A stretch of DNA of 64,000 nucleotides, from positions 1 to 64,000 of the forward strand of contig CYUH01000012.1 of assembly GCA_001403755.1 (NCBI GenBank). Reading direction: 5' to 3'. The position numbers and the translations under genes were made by a program. The notes beneath the pieces were generated by a model. That model was not told the DNA's origin. It made no database searches and was given only the letters and a program-made list of their open reading frames with translations. Shown here one piece after another: positions 1-7,221 of the stretch (its first letter is position 1; each line of letters starts with the position of its first letter). This stretch comes from Chryseobacterium senegalense (GTDB lineage Bacteria; Bacteroidota; Bacteroidia; Flavobacteriales; Weeksellaceae).

Positions 1-151
1 GAAGTATTACTACCAAAGACTTTTGTGCAATCTTACCTGAATTGCAGACGGGTTTTTAAACACCATTGCTTAAACCGGTCTTTTCAAGGAGCGATTACTA
101 AGATAAGAATAAAGAATTTAAGATAGTTATATGAAGTACGGACTTTATCTC

Positions 152-202
152 GTTAGCGGCTAAAAACAACTTCGTTTTCGAGTAGGGGAATTGCTGCTAA
201 CG
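152..202. repeat. Short GTTAGC/GCTAAC-bounded segment (gene-less mini-cassette?)
   Basis: CGTTAGCGGC at 151-160 is repeated inverted as GCTGCTAACG at 193-202 (9 of 10 pairs), about 30 bases apart, with no reading frame between. The same GTTAGC/GCTAAC ends bound the two-gene segment at 381-1125, so this may be an empty or eroded cassette. DNA at 1-150 shows no gene I can support. Confidence 0.4.
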
Positions 203-386
203 GAAAAAGTATTTGCGAAGGGCGGGCTAAATTTAACCGAAAGTTCAATTTCCACCGAACGAAGCAAATTGCTTTTTCAGATTGTTAAATTACAAAAAAA
301 TACAATATGAAAAGCAAGTTGCGACTAAATGCAACAAATAGTTCTATTAAATATTCAACCCCGCCTTTTGCAAATACTATGTTAGC
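197..386. repeat. Long imperfect palindrome resembling an attC recombination site
   Basis: The stretch starts with GCTAAC (196-201) and ends with GTTAGC (381-386). Inside these, 208-226 and 360-378 form a 19-bp inverted repeat with 17 matches, and a second nested pair (265-279 with 308-321) lies further in. A single strand could fold into one long bulged hairpin with R-box-like ends, as integron attC sites do (GCYTAAC...GTTRRRY type). The core GTTAGC departs from the canonical GTTRRRY by one base. It carries no gene. That it is an attC-like site is inferred from shape and position next to a recombinase gene. Confidence 0.5.
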
Positions 387-395
387 TGTAGTTGT
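381..395 (+). repeat. Cassette-end inverted repeat, left copy
   Basis: GTTAGCTGTAGTTGT at 381-395 is the reverse complement of 1111-1125 with 14 of 15 matches. It lies 2 bases beyond the stop codon of the distal gene of the pair, so the two repeats bracket the two small genes almost exactly. Confidence 0.65.
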
Positions 396-396
396 T

Positions 397-684
397 TTAA
401 TCCATTTTTGGTGTTGAAATTGCAAGAAATGCTATAAATCCACAAGAAATTACTCCAAGAATATTTAGAAAAAGTAGGAGTCTATTATCTCTAATGTTTT
501 TGAATAATGTAAAAATAGCAGGAATAATAAATAAGTTGCAAATTGTTAAGAAGGGAGAAATAATCCATCCAATTCCCATTGCCCCGCCATTTTCGTTAAT
601 AATTGAAATATTTAGTGGAAGTAAATATAAGTTTGAAATTACAACTATAGAAGCAAGTATTACATTTAAAATTTTTAAATTCAT
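397..684 (-). CDS. Small three-helix membrane protein of unknown function (cassette gene)
   Basis: The 95-residue product has three hydrophobic segments, at about residues 5-25, 36-58 and 68-90, with short charged turns (KNIRDNR) between the last two. I recognise no family. Its ATG overlaps the stop codon of the upstream lipoprotein-like gene (ATGA, 681-684), so the two are probably translationally coupled and may act together at the inner membrane. The pair fills the space between the 15-bp inverted repeats at 381-395 and 1111-1125, which suggests that they moved as one cassette. Base composition is even more AT-rich than the core genes downstream. The reading frame is clear; function is unknown. 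Confidence 0.6.
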   Translation of the reverse strand: MNLKILNVILASIVVISNLYLLPLNISIINENGGAMGIGWIISPFLTICNLFIIPAIFTLFKNIRDNRLLLFLNILGVISCGFIAFLAISTPKMD

Positions 685-1103
685 TGTCTACAAATTTTAG
701 AGATTGAAGTTTGATTTTCCAGTGATGTTTCAATTTCTGCACATTTTCCTTCAATTTTCAATATTCTGTTTTTTAGTCCACCTAAAGAATTGACTTGTAA
801 ATCAAAATTATCATATTCACTTTTCAATGTGTCCATTTTAAGTTGATATTCACAATCGTTTTTCCAAGTTATAATATAATATCTATCATTTTTAATTTTC
901 TCATTTGTTGCAAGATTGTAAACTTCTTCTATTTGAAAATTTTGATTTCTTGTAATTATGTATTTTCTGTTATCATTAATATTTTTTAATTCAAATTTCC
1001 CAAAATTAAAATCACGGCAAGTAAGAGATTGTTTCGGTTTTCTCACACAATTTTGAAGAAATAATAAAATGAAAACAAGTGAAATTATGTTTTGTAGACG
1101 CAT
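681..1103 (-). CDS. Putative small lipoprotein (cassette gene)
   Basis: The 140-residue product starts at the ATG at 1103 (MRLQNIIS...). The frame stays open up to a GTG at 1127, but that GTG lies in the flanking repeat and the ATG gives a proper signal peptide. Residues 5-17 are hydrophobic and followed by LFLQNC, a plausible lipobox with the acylated Cys near residue 19. The rest is polar, with several Cys (CRDF, NDCEY, KCAE, KICRQ) and no family I recognise. It overlaps the following membrane-protein gene by 4 bases. It is divergent from the recombinase gene at 1243, which is the classical integron layout of integrase facing away from the first cassette. Confidence 0.55.
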   Translation of the reverse strand: MRLQNIISLVFILLFLQNCVRKPKQSLTCRDFNFGKFELKNINDNRKYIITRNQNFQIEEVYNLATNEKIKNDRYYIITWKNDCEYQLKMDTLKSEYDNFDLQVNSLGGLKNRILKIEGKCAEIETSLENQTSISKICRQ

Positions 1104-1110
1104 TTTTGAT

Positions 1111-1125
1111 ACAATTACAGCTAAC
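1111..1125 (-). repeat. Cassette-end inverted repeat, right copy
   Basis: ACAATTACAGCTAAC is inverted relative to 381-395. Just outside it, TATACGCA (1133-1140) is mirrored by TGCGTATT (1230-1237), so the roughly 130 bp between this end and the recombinase gene may contain another hairpin or an attI-like site. That last point is weak. Confidence 0.6.
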
Positions 1126-1242
1126 ACCCAAATATACGCAGATTTTCGAAAGCACCAAGAATTTTTTGAAATAAATCAAATAAACCGCCTAATCTATTGT
1201 TAAATAGTGAATTATATGTAAATTTGTATTGCGTATTATGAA

Positions 1243-2388
1243 TTGTTTTACCATAATTCAGCCGAATTTATTGAGTTTTTAAGAAACTTTAACATATACA
1301 AAAAACGAAGCTTTGTGATTGATTTTGCAGATAAAAGATATAGTTTTTCCGTCGGCACCCACTATGGATCGAAAGTGATTTGGGTAAGTTTTGATAAGGA
1401 TAAAGAGCTTATTAGCCACCTCAGATCGCAAACCAAGGCCCGCTGGTCGGCGACCCAGAAAAAATGGTACGTAGCTGATACCAGATCTCACCGCGCAATT
1501 TTCGGTCTTCCGCAAAAAATAACAGGTGAAGCTGTTTTAGCAAAAATCCATTTTATCAACTTACCAGAATTCACGCGTTTTCAGGAGCATCTGCTATTGA
1601 AGGGCTATAGTGCAAGTACGGCAAGAACTTACAGTACAGAGTTTGCCCAGCTGCTATCTGTATTGAAGGGAAATCCCGTGCAGGAGCTTACGCCCGAACG
1701 TTTGCGTTCTTATTTCCTCTACTGCCACGAAAAACTAACACTCTCGGAAAGCGAAATCCACAGCCGTATGAATGCCGTAAAGTTTTATTTTGAGCAAGTG
1801 CTCCACCGCCAAAAAATGTTTTTCGACATTCCACGCCCAAAGAAAAAACTGCTCCTTCCCAAAATGCTTAGCAAAGCTGAAATTAAAAAAATAATTGCGG
1901 CCACAGAAAATCCCAAACATTCCCTTGTTCTGAAAGTATGTTACGGCATGGGGCTTCGTGTGAGTGAAGTGGTAGCGTTAAAACTTTCCGATATCGATAG
2001 TGCGGAAATGCTGGTGCGAATCGAACAAGGGAAAGGTAAAAAAGACCGCATCGCCGTACTTCCGCACAGTTTGCTGCCGGAATTGCGGGAATATTACGTG
2101 AGCTACCTCCCAAAGGTTTACCTTTTCGAGGGTAAAGAAGGCGAGGCATATTCTGTACGGTCTGCACAATCGGTTTTTAAGAAGGCAATGGAAAAGGCGG
2201 GTATTCGCAAGAGAGTTGGTATTCACGGATTGCGCCACAGCTTTGCCACGCATTTAATGGAAACAGGTACCGATATTCGCTTTATACAGGAGCTTCTAGG
2301 ACATAATTCCATTTAAACCACCCAGATTTACACTCATGTTACAGATCTTTCAAAATCCAAGATAAAAAGTCCGTTGGACTCTCTATAA
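1243..2388 (+). pseudogene. Tyrosine recombinase/integrase, stopped before its catalytic tyrosine
   Basis: This is a phage-integrase-type recombinase of a family common in Bacteroidota. It has an N-terminal extra domain (residues 1-95, with RWSATQKKWYV), a SAM-like core-binding domain (about 105-200) and a catalytic domain. The catalytic Arg in MGLRVSE, the Lys region GKGKKDR and the HxxR box GLRHSFATH are all present. The frame stops at TAA 2314-2316 after LLGHNSI. Read through, it continues TTQIYTHVTDLSKSKIKSPL and ends at 2388, which matches how family members end and contains the nucleophilic Tyr. A single AAA-to-TAA change explains the stop. The start is a TTG at 1243, because an in-frame stop lies at 1219; an ATG at 1238 is in another frame, so a small N-terminal lesion is also possible. 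The integron-specific insert of IntI proteins is not visible. Confidence 0.85.
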
Positions 2389-2692
2389 ATTTTTTTCAAA
2401 CAACCAAGACTTCCTTTTTTGCATAAAATTCTTTAAAAATAAGCTTTCAAGACATTCTTAATCATTCTTAAGAATTGAGAGATAGAAATTTCTGCCTTTT
2501 CCTTCGCAGCCACCCCTAATTTATTTAAGAGGTCCCTCCTACTCTCCTTTACCATAAGTCCAATATAAGTCCAATAAATTATTAGAGAAATATTGGATTG
2601 ATAAAATATTTTTATTTTATTTTTTTGTCTGCAGTAGCTTTCGCTTAGTCTGGCTTGAAAAAAGTATTATTCCAACCTCAAAATTATTCCTT
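2389..2692. other. Gene-poor spacer with short repeats
   Basis: About 300 bp without a supportable gene. It holds two abutting copies of ATAAGTCCAAT (2554-2564, 2565-2575), and TCCAATA is mirrored about 20 bases further on by TATTGGA. T-rich tracts follow. It separates the dead recombinase from another broken gene, as expected for an eroded mobile region. Confidence 0.4.
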
Positions 2693-2887
2693 ATGGCAAA
2701 TCTGAAGAAAAATGGTACCCTGAGTGGTGCAATTGGGCAGATCGTATTTGTGAATGATGGACAGCGGACCTTCGCGCGGGTAAAACCGGATACAGTAAAG
2801 CAAACGCCCGAACCAAGGCTGCAGCAAGAATTCCCGCCTTCGGCAAGCCCCAAAACGAAAAGCGTTGTGGGACAAAAAAATCTGTAA
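2693..2887 (+). pseudogene. Remnant of a small conserved Bacteroidota protein
   Basis: The open frame gives 64 residues. The first 36 (MANLKKNGTLSGAIGQIVFV... to KPDTVKQT) look like the start of a family whose members begin with a GxIGxxVF...R..R.KP..VKQT segment and run well past 100 residues. After KQT the zero frame becomes PEPRLQQEF, while another frame reads ARTKAAAR and later segments alternate (ASPKTK in frame zero, KALWDKK in another). That pattern fits small indels in a formerly longer gene. No continuation exists before the next gene. Family recognition is from memory of the motif, so treat it as tentative. Confidence 0.4.
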
Positions 2888-2939
2888 CCAAGAAAACCAC
2901 TTTTTACCTCCTCCAGTCTTGCTTGATCTTAAAATTCGA

Positions 2940-3956
2940 TTACTGGAGTTTCATCTTCACGATTCTATTTTTTCCCGCAAGCACCACATTATCTTCATCA
3001 ATCCACTCGGCAACAAAAAGCCCTTTTTCATCTGAGATCGTAGTCCATGTTTTCCCGAAATCGGTAGAAAGTTGTATGTCTTGATCTCCGACAGCGATGA
3101 TGTCTTTCCCCTTACTTTTAGGGCGAAATTTCACGCAGGTTTTATAGCCGCTATTCTTTCCTGATGCTTGAATTTGCCATGTTTTTCCTCCATCGTGGGT
3201 GGTTGCAATGTTGTTGATGTTTTCGGATTGTTTGGTATAATCGCCGCCAACGGCTATTCCAAAATTTTTATCGTAAAAATCGATGGAGTAAATACCGGTT
3301 GAAGCAGTTCCTTGAACGAATGGAGTTTCATAAACTTTCCACGTGAAAGGATGGCTCCAATTGAATTTGAAAATTCGGGATTTCATTCCGCCTGTAGCGA
3401 TCCATACCCAGTTTCCGTGCATTGCAATATTGCTATTGCTGGCTGCGAAATGTGCTTCACCAGGAAAATATTTTGGAAATTCAGTTTTTGGATTTTTGCG
3501 GGATTTATACGTGAAAATCAAATTTTTACTGCTTCCATCTACATTAGGATCGCTAATTGCAATGCCACGATTTTTAACCTGGTCAAAAGCGAAAGCATCA
3601 TAAAAAACGGTTTTGGTGGTGTCGATCATATTTAGATCAACCTTTAAATTACTTTTCTGAATGGTAAACCATTTCGCAGGAGCACCGACATTAATAGTAT
3701 AAAAAGCATCTTTGGTCTGTGCTAAAGTTCGAAATTCCAGTTTTTCTGCAGTTATTCTCATTTGCACTTTTTCTGCAGTATCTTTCAAACTCACATATCC
3801 GAATTTGGAATCAGTGCCGGAATACCACACTTTGCCGTGCCAAATCTGTAACGCCCGAATGGAGATTTTATCTTGTAGCAAGGTCTGGAATTGCACTTTT
3901 TGAGCAGCAACAAAACTGCAGTGAATGAGCACGAAAAAAACGAAGAATTTTTTCAT
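2940..3956 (-). CDS. Exported BNR/Ycf48-like beta-propeller protein
   Basis: The 338-residue product starts at the ATG at 3956 (MKKFFVFFVLIHCSFVAAQ), a clear signal peptide cleaved near AAQ. An in-frame ATG 39 bases upstream would put charged, unlikely residues before it. The body contains Asp-box/BNR-like repeats (THDGGKTWQ near residue 255; STDFGKTWT near 295) and other Trp-rich blades, as in WD40/YVTN/BNR-like and Ycf48-like proteins. These are usually annotated as oxidoreductases or glycosyl-hydrolase-like proteins without proven activity. It is probably periplasmic or on the surface. There is no C-terminal T9SS domain; it ends VKMKLQ. It is monocistronic, downstream of the amino acid permease terminator. 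Confidence 0.8.
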   Translation of the reverse strand: MKKFFVFFVLIHCSFVAAQKVQFQTLLQDKISIRALQIWHGKVWYSGTDSKFGYVSLKDTAEKVQMRITAEKLEFRTLAQTKDAFYTINVGAPAKWFTIQKSNLKVDLNMIDTTKTVFYDAFAFDQVKNRGIAISDPNVDGSSKNLIFTYKSRKNPKTEFPKYFPGEAHFAASNSNIAMHGNWVWIATGGMKSRIFKFNWSHPFTWKVYETPFVQGTASTGIYSIDFYDKNFGIAVGGDYTKQSENINNIATTHDGGKTWQIQASGKNSGYKTCVKFRPKSKGKDIIAVGDQDIQLSTDFGKTWTTISDEKGLFVAEWIDEDNVVLAGKNRIVKMKLQ

Positions 3957-3974
3957 AAAAGTGAGGTTATTAAA

Positions 3975-4016
3975 AACAAAAAAAAGAGGCCGCATCCAAC
4001 TTGAAACGGCCTCTTT
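3975..4016 (-). terminator. Rho-independent terminator of the amino acid permease gene
   Basis: A 10-bp perfect stem, AAAGAGGCCG (3983-3992) with CGGCCTCTTT (4007-4016), is followed on the minus strand by a run of T residues. Confidence 0.85.
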
Positions 4017-4023
4017 CCATCAA

Positions 4024-5667
4024 TTATTTTTTGTTGTCTATATCGATATCCACATCTTCCAATGGAATTTTCTCTGCCTTAAAGGTCTCGCCATAACCTT
4101 CTGTTTGAAGTTTTGAATTTCGCTTGCTGTAAAGGAAATAAATTACGAAACCAATAAGCAACCATGCTGTTGAGTACATTTTGGCTTCCCTACTAAGATT
4201 GTAAATTAAGTACACATTAATCAGAATTCCTAAAGTAGCAATCAGCGGCAACGCTGGAACTCTGAAACTTCTTTCCACATTCGGTTGTTTTACCCGGAGT
4301 ACCCATACTGCTAAACATACCATGGTAAAGGCGAACAAGGTACCAAAACTGGTCATGTGTGCTAAATCATTAATGGGTGTAAGTGAAGCCACAATCGCAA
4401 TGATAGCTCCCAAAATCATTAAGTTTTTGGCAGGAACTCCTGTTTCACGATTTACTTTAGAAAAGGTTTTAGGGATTAAACCGTCTTTCGACATCCCCAG
4501 GAAAATTCGGGATTGTCCCATAATCATTACCATAAGTACTGAAATTAAACCGACAGTTGCCGCAATCGTGATGATATATCCTGCCCAAGCTTGTCCCGCA
4601 ATATCGAATGCATAAGCTACAGGCGCTTTAATCGCGTCCGGATATTTGCCTAAAGGATTGAAGTCCGTATAATGCATCATCCCGGTAAGCACCAGTGAAA
4701 CCAAAATGTAGAGTATCGTACAGATCACCAGTGAAGTGATGATGGCAAAAGGAACATCCTTCTTCGGATTGATGGCCTCTCCCGCTTGGGTTGATACCGC
4801 ATCAAAACCGACATACGCGAAAAAGATCGCAGACGCACCCGCTATAATTCCCCCATAACCGTACGCCGAATGGGAAACCCCATTCTCGGTAATAACGGTC
4901 GCTTCAGGGATAAAAGGCGTCCAGTTTTCAACATTAATAAAGAAAAGTCCCGCAATAATTACAAATATAATCGCAGAAACCTTCATGATGACAATCAAAT
5001 TATTGGCTTTTGCTGCTCCTTTGGTTCCTCTAATCAAAATAGAAATAACAAATAAAACAATGAGCAGGGCAGGAAGATTTAGGAAAATTTTCATATCGAA
5101 AATTTCCGGAGCTGCATTGAAATTATTGATAGTTTCCTGAAAAGTCAGTAATTTATCAGTCGGAAGATTGCCATTCGCGATCTGTCTGGTCGCTTCACCG
5201 AAAGCTTTTTTGGCAGTTCCCGGATCGGTGGTCATCCAATACGGCAAATGCAAGCCGAACATCTTAAGCAATTTGGCAAAATACCCCGACCACGAAACCG
5301 CTACGGTCATGGATCCCATCGCGTATTCCAAGATCAATCCCCAACCGATAATCCAAGCGAAAATTTCGCCGACGGTTCCGTAAGCGTATGCATAAGCCGA
5401 TCCTTCAACCGGAAGAATAGAAGCAAATTCCGCATAACATAAGGCCGCGAATACACAAGCTATACCCGCAACAACAAAAGAAAGCGCCAAGGCCGGACCT
5501 GCATTATAATAAGCTCCTGTACCGGTAAGTACAAAAATTCCTCCTCCAATGATGGCTCCGATACCAATTGCGGTAAGACTCCATTTGCCAAGAACCCTTT
5601 TTAATTCACTTTTTTTAATGTCCGCTTCATAAGCTTCCATTGGTTTTTTTATCCAAATATTCGCCAT
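4024..5667 (-). CDS. APC-superfamily amino acid permease (cationic amino acid transporter type)
   Basis: The 547-residue inner-membrane transporter probably takes up amino acids by cation-coupled transport. The N-terminal helix 1 motif (GIGAIIGGGIFVLTG, near residue 35) is the APC signature. It is followed by a Glu-rich helix 2-3 region (YAEFASILPVEGSAYAYAYG) and about 12-13 further hydrophobic helices; AYVGFDAVSTQAGEAINPKKD is the conserved loop after helix 6. The length and a large loop between helices 3 and 4 (about residues 140-185) fit bacterial CAT/YfnA-like members. The C-terminus is acidic (DVDIDIDNKK). The substrate cannot be told from sequence. It is transcribed divergently from pnuC, with a TATTTTTG element on the minus strand at 5703-5710. 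Confidence 0.9.
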   Translation of the reverse strand: MANIWIKKPMEAYEADIKKSELKRVLGKWSLTAIGIGAIIGGGIFVLTGTGAYYNAGPALALSFVVAGIACVFAALCYAEFASILPVEGSAYAYAYGTVGEIFAWIIGWGLILEYAMGSMTVAVSWSGYFAKLLKMFGLHLPYWMTTDPGTAKKAFGEATRQIANGNLPTDKLLTFQETINNFNAAPEIFDMKIFLNLPALLIVLFVISILIRGTKGAAKANNLIVIMKVSAIIFVIIAGLFFINVENWTPFIPEATVITENGVSHSAYGYGGIIAGASAIFFAYVGFDAVSTQAGEAINPKKDVPFAIITSLVICTILYILVSLVLTGMMHYTDFNPLGKYPDAIKAPVAYAFDIAGQAWAGYIITIAATVGLISVLMVMIMGQSRIFLGMSKDGLIPKTFSKVNRETGVPAKNLMILGAIIAIVASLTPINDLAHMTSFGTLFAFTMVCLAVWVLRVKQPNVERSFRVPALPLIATLGILINVYLIYNLSREAKMYSTAWLLIGFVIYFLYSKRNSKLQTEGYGETFKAEKIPLEDVDIDIDNKK

Positions 5668-5830
5668 AGCTTTTAAATAATATTATTCTTTTTTAAGATT
5701 TTCAAAAATATAAAAATTTAGTAATGATTAACTTTTTTTAGCAATTTTATTTTTAAAAATATCAATTAACGCTGTTAGTTTTCTGATTTCCATAGAGAAA
5801 TGATAAATACGATCTCGGAAATAAAATATT

Positions 5831-5838
5831 TATCTTTG
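5831..5838 (+). promoter_or_regulatory. TAnnTTTG element directly before pnuC
   Basis: TATCTTTG ends only 5 bases before the ATG at 5844. In Flavobacteriia the -7 element is TAnnTTTG, and transcription begins a few bases after it, so the transcript would be leaderless or nearly so. No clear -33 TTG is seen. Confidence 0.55.
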
Positions 5839-5843
5839 AAAAC

Positions 5844-6512
5844 ATGAATCTGTACGAACTTTTCCTACTTCCTTATCAAACTTACGAAACCTACCAAATC
5901 GTCTTGGAAGCGGTGGCCACGATTTTTGGTTTACTTAGTGTATATTTCTCCATCAAAAAGAATATCTGGGTATATCCGACCGGGATTATATCTACCGCCC
6001 TGTATGTGTACATCCTTTTCAACTTTGGTCTTCTGGGAGATATGATGATTAATTTTTACTATACTGTGATGAGTATTTACGGATGGATACTCTGGGCAAA
6101 AAGTTCGGAAGATCATGTTCATGTCGAGGTATCTTGGACTCAAAAAAAGGAATGGCTATTCGCGTCGGTACTTTTTTTCTTGAGCTTAATACTGGTAACA
6201 GTTGTGTACTATTACAAACCGTTCATCGATAATCATTTTTCTATGCGCAACGTCACCTTGGGGCTCGGTCACCTGGATTGGGCGAATTGGCTGGATGTTT
6301 TCACTACAGCGGTTTTCCTGGTCGGAATGTGGCTTATGGCAAAACGCAAAATTGAGAACTGGATATTCTGGATTATCGGCGATTTCATTTGCATACCAAT
6401 GATGATTTACAAAGGTTTAGGCATTACTTCGGTACAGTATTTGGTATTTACAGGCATGGCCATTTTGGGCTATTTTGAATGGAAAAAAAATAAGAAAACC
6501 ATTAATCTTTAA
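5844..6512 (+). CDS. pnuC: Nicotinamide riboside transporter PnuC
   Basis: The 222-residue polytopic inner-membrane protein of the PnuC family probably takes up nicotinamide riboside for NAD synthesis by facilitated diffusion. Seven or so hydrophobic helices are visible. The family segment with IKKNIWVYPTGIISTALYVY (about residues 33-52) and the later region NWIFWIIGDFICIPMMIYKG (about 172-191) contain the Trp, Asn and Asp residues that line the substrate path. Members of this family can also carry thiamine when a TPP riboswitch lies upstream; I find no riboswitch-like leader here, and the promoter element sits almost on the start codon. The lipoprotein gene follows after 4 bases. Confidence 0.9.
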   Translation: MNLYELFLLPYQTYETYQIVLEAVATIFGLLSVYFSIKKNIWVYPTGIISTALYVYILFNFGLLGDMMINFYYTVMSIYGWILWAKSSEDHVHVEVSWTQKKEWLFASVLFFLSLILVTVVYYYKPFIDNHFSMRNVTLGLGHLDWANWLDVFTTAVFLVGMWLMAKRKIENWIFWIIGDFICIPMMIYKGLGITSVQYLVFTGMAILGYFEWKKNKKTINL

Positions 6513-6516
6513 ACCA

Positions 6517-7110
6517 ATGAAAAAATATATTAAATACTTTGCAGTCATCATCCTCACAGCAGGGCTGACTTCTTGTGTTGCCTATAGCGACGGCTACGCA
6601 ACCAACAACAATCCCTATTATGACGCCTATAACGATAACGGATATTATTATGCGCCACAATCGTACTACGGACAAGGTGGATATTACGGAAACGATGGTT
6701 ACTACTATCGCCAAAACATGAACTACTATTACGACAATGGGGTGCCCTATTATGTGGGACAAAACAACCGAAGAATCTATGTTGTGAGACAAAATATCAA
6801 CGGGACAGGGAGCAGTAATACTAACAACGCAACTTTCCGAAACAACAGCCAAACGCTTCGTAACAGCAACCAAACCACCACTACAACTAGAACTGGAAAT
6901 ACTTCCAACAGTGGTTTCCGCAACAATACGAACAACAATAGAGGAGCAGCTAACAGCACTACTCCTTCTACAACGCCGGTAACACCTAGAACATCAACCA
7001 GTCAGGGAGGTTTCAGAACAGGAACATCGGAGGCAAAACAACCCACTTCAACACCTGCAAATTCGGTAAGGAATAATTCCAATAACTCCGGATTCAGAGG
7101 TCGCAACTAA
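6517..7110 (+). CDS. Tyr/Asn/Thr-rich lipoprotein of unknown function
   Basis: The 197-residue product starts at the ATG at 6517, four bases after pnuC; the frame is open further upstream inside pnuC, but only this start gives a lipoprotein signal peptide (MKKYIKYFAVIILTAGLTSC, Cys20). Residues 21-90 are extremely rich in Tyr, Gly and Asn. The remainder is a Ser/Thr/Asn linker-like stretch in which SNSGFRNN/SQGGFRTG/NNSGFRGRN recur, with GFR(N/G) as the repeated core. No enzyme domain is visible. It is likely anchored in the outer membrane and intrinsically disordered. Co-transcription with pnuC is likely from the spacing, but a shared function is not implied. Confidence 0.7.
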   Translation: MKKYIKYFAVIILTAGLTSCVAYSDGYATNNNPYYDAYNDNGYYYAPQSYYGQGGYYGNDGYYYRQNMNYYYDNGVPYYVGQNNRRIYVVRQNINGTGSSNTNNATFRNNSQTLRNSNQTTTTTRTGNTSNSGFRNNTNNNRGAANSTTPSTTPVTPRTSTSQGGFRTGTSEAKQPTSTPANSVRNNSNNSGFRGRN

Positions 7111-7120
7111 AAATAACGTG

Positions 7121-7154
7121 AGAGAGCTTTCAACATGGAAGTTCTCTTTTTTTT
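7121..7154 (+). terminator. Probable terminator after the lipoprotein gene
   Basis: AGAGAGCTTTC (7121-7131) pairs imperfectly with GGAAGTTCTCT (7137-7147) and is followed by eight T residues. Confidence 0.6.
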
Positions 7155-7221
7155 GCTTAAAAATTATTCAATAGAAATTGACTCAAAATATCGTAATTTT
7201 GTCGGTTTAAATTTTCATGAG

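Noticed and set aside
1243..2388. Classification of the recombinase as a true integron integrase (IntI)
   Set aside because: The catalytic domain runs directly from the Lys region to YLFEGKEGEAYSVRSAQ and the HxxR box without the extra IntI helix, so only an integron-like layout is claimed.
5668..5843. Riboswitch before pnuC
   Set aside because: I looked for a thiamine or NAD-type structured leader in this 176-bp region; the promoter element lies 5 bases from the start codon, leaving no leader, and no conserved motif is seen.
6502..6873. 123-codon minus-strand frame rich in Val/Ile
   Set aside because: It mirrors the Tyr/Asn-rich repeats of the lipoprotein on the other strand.
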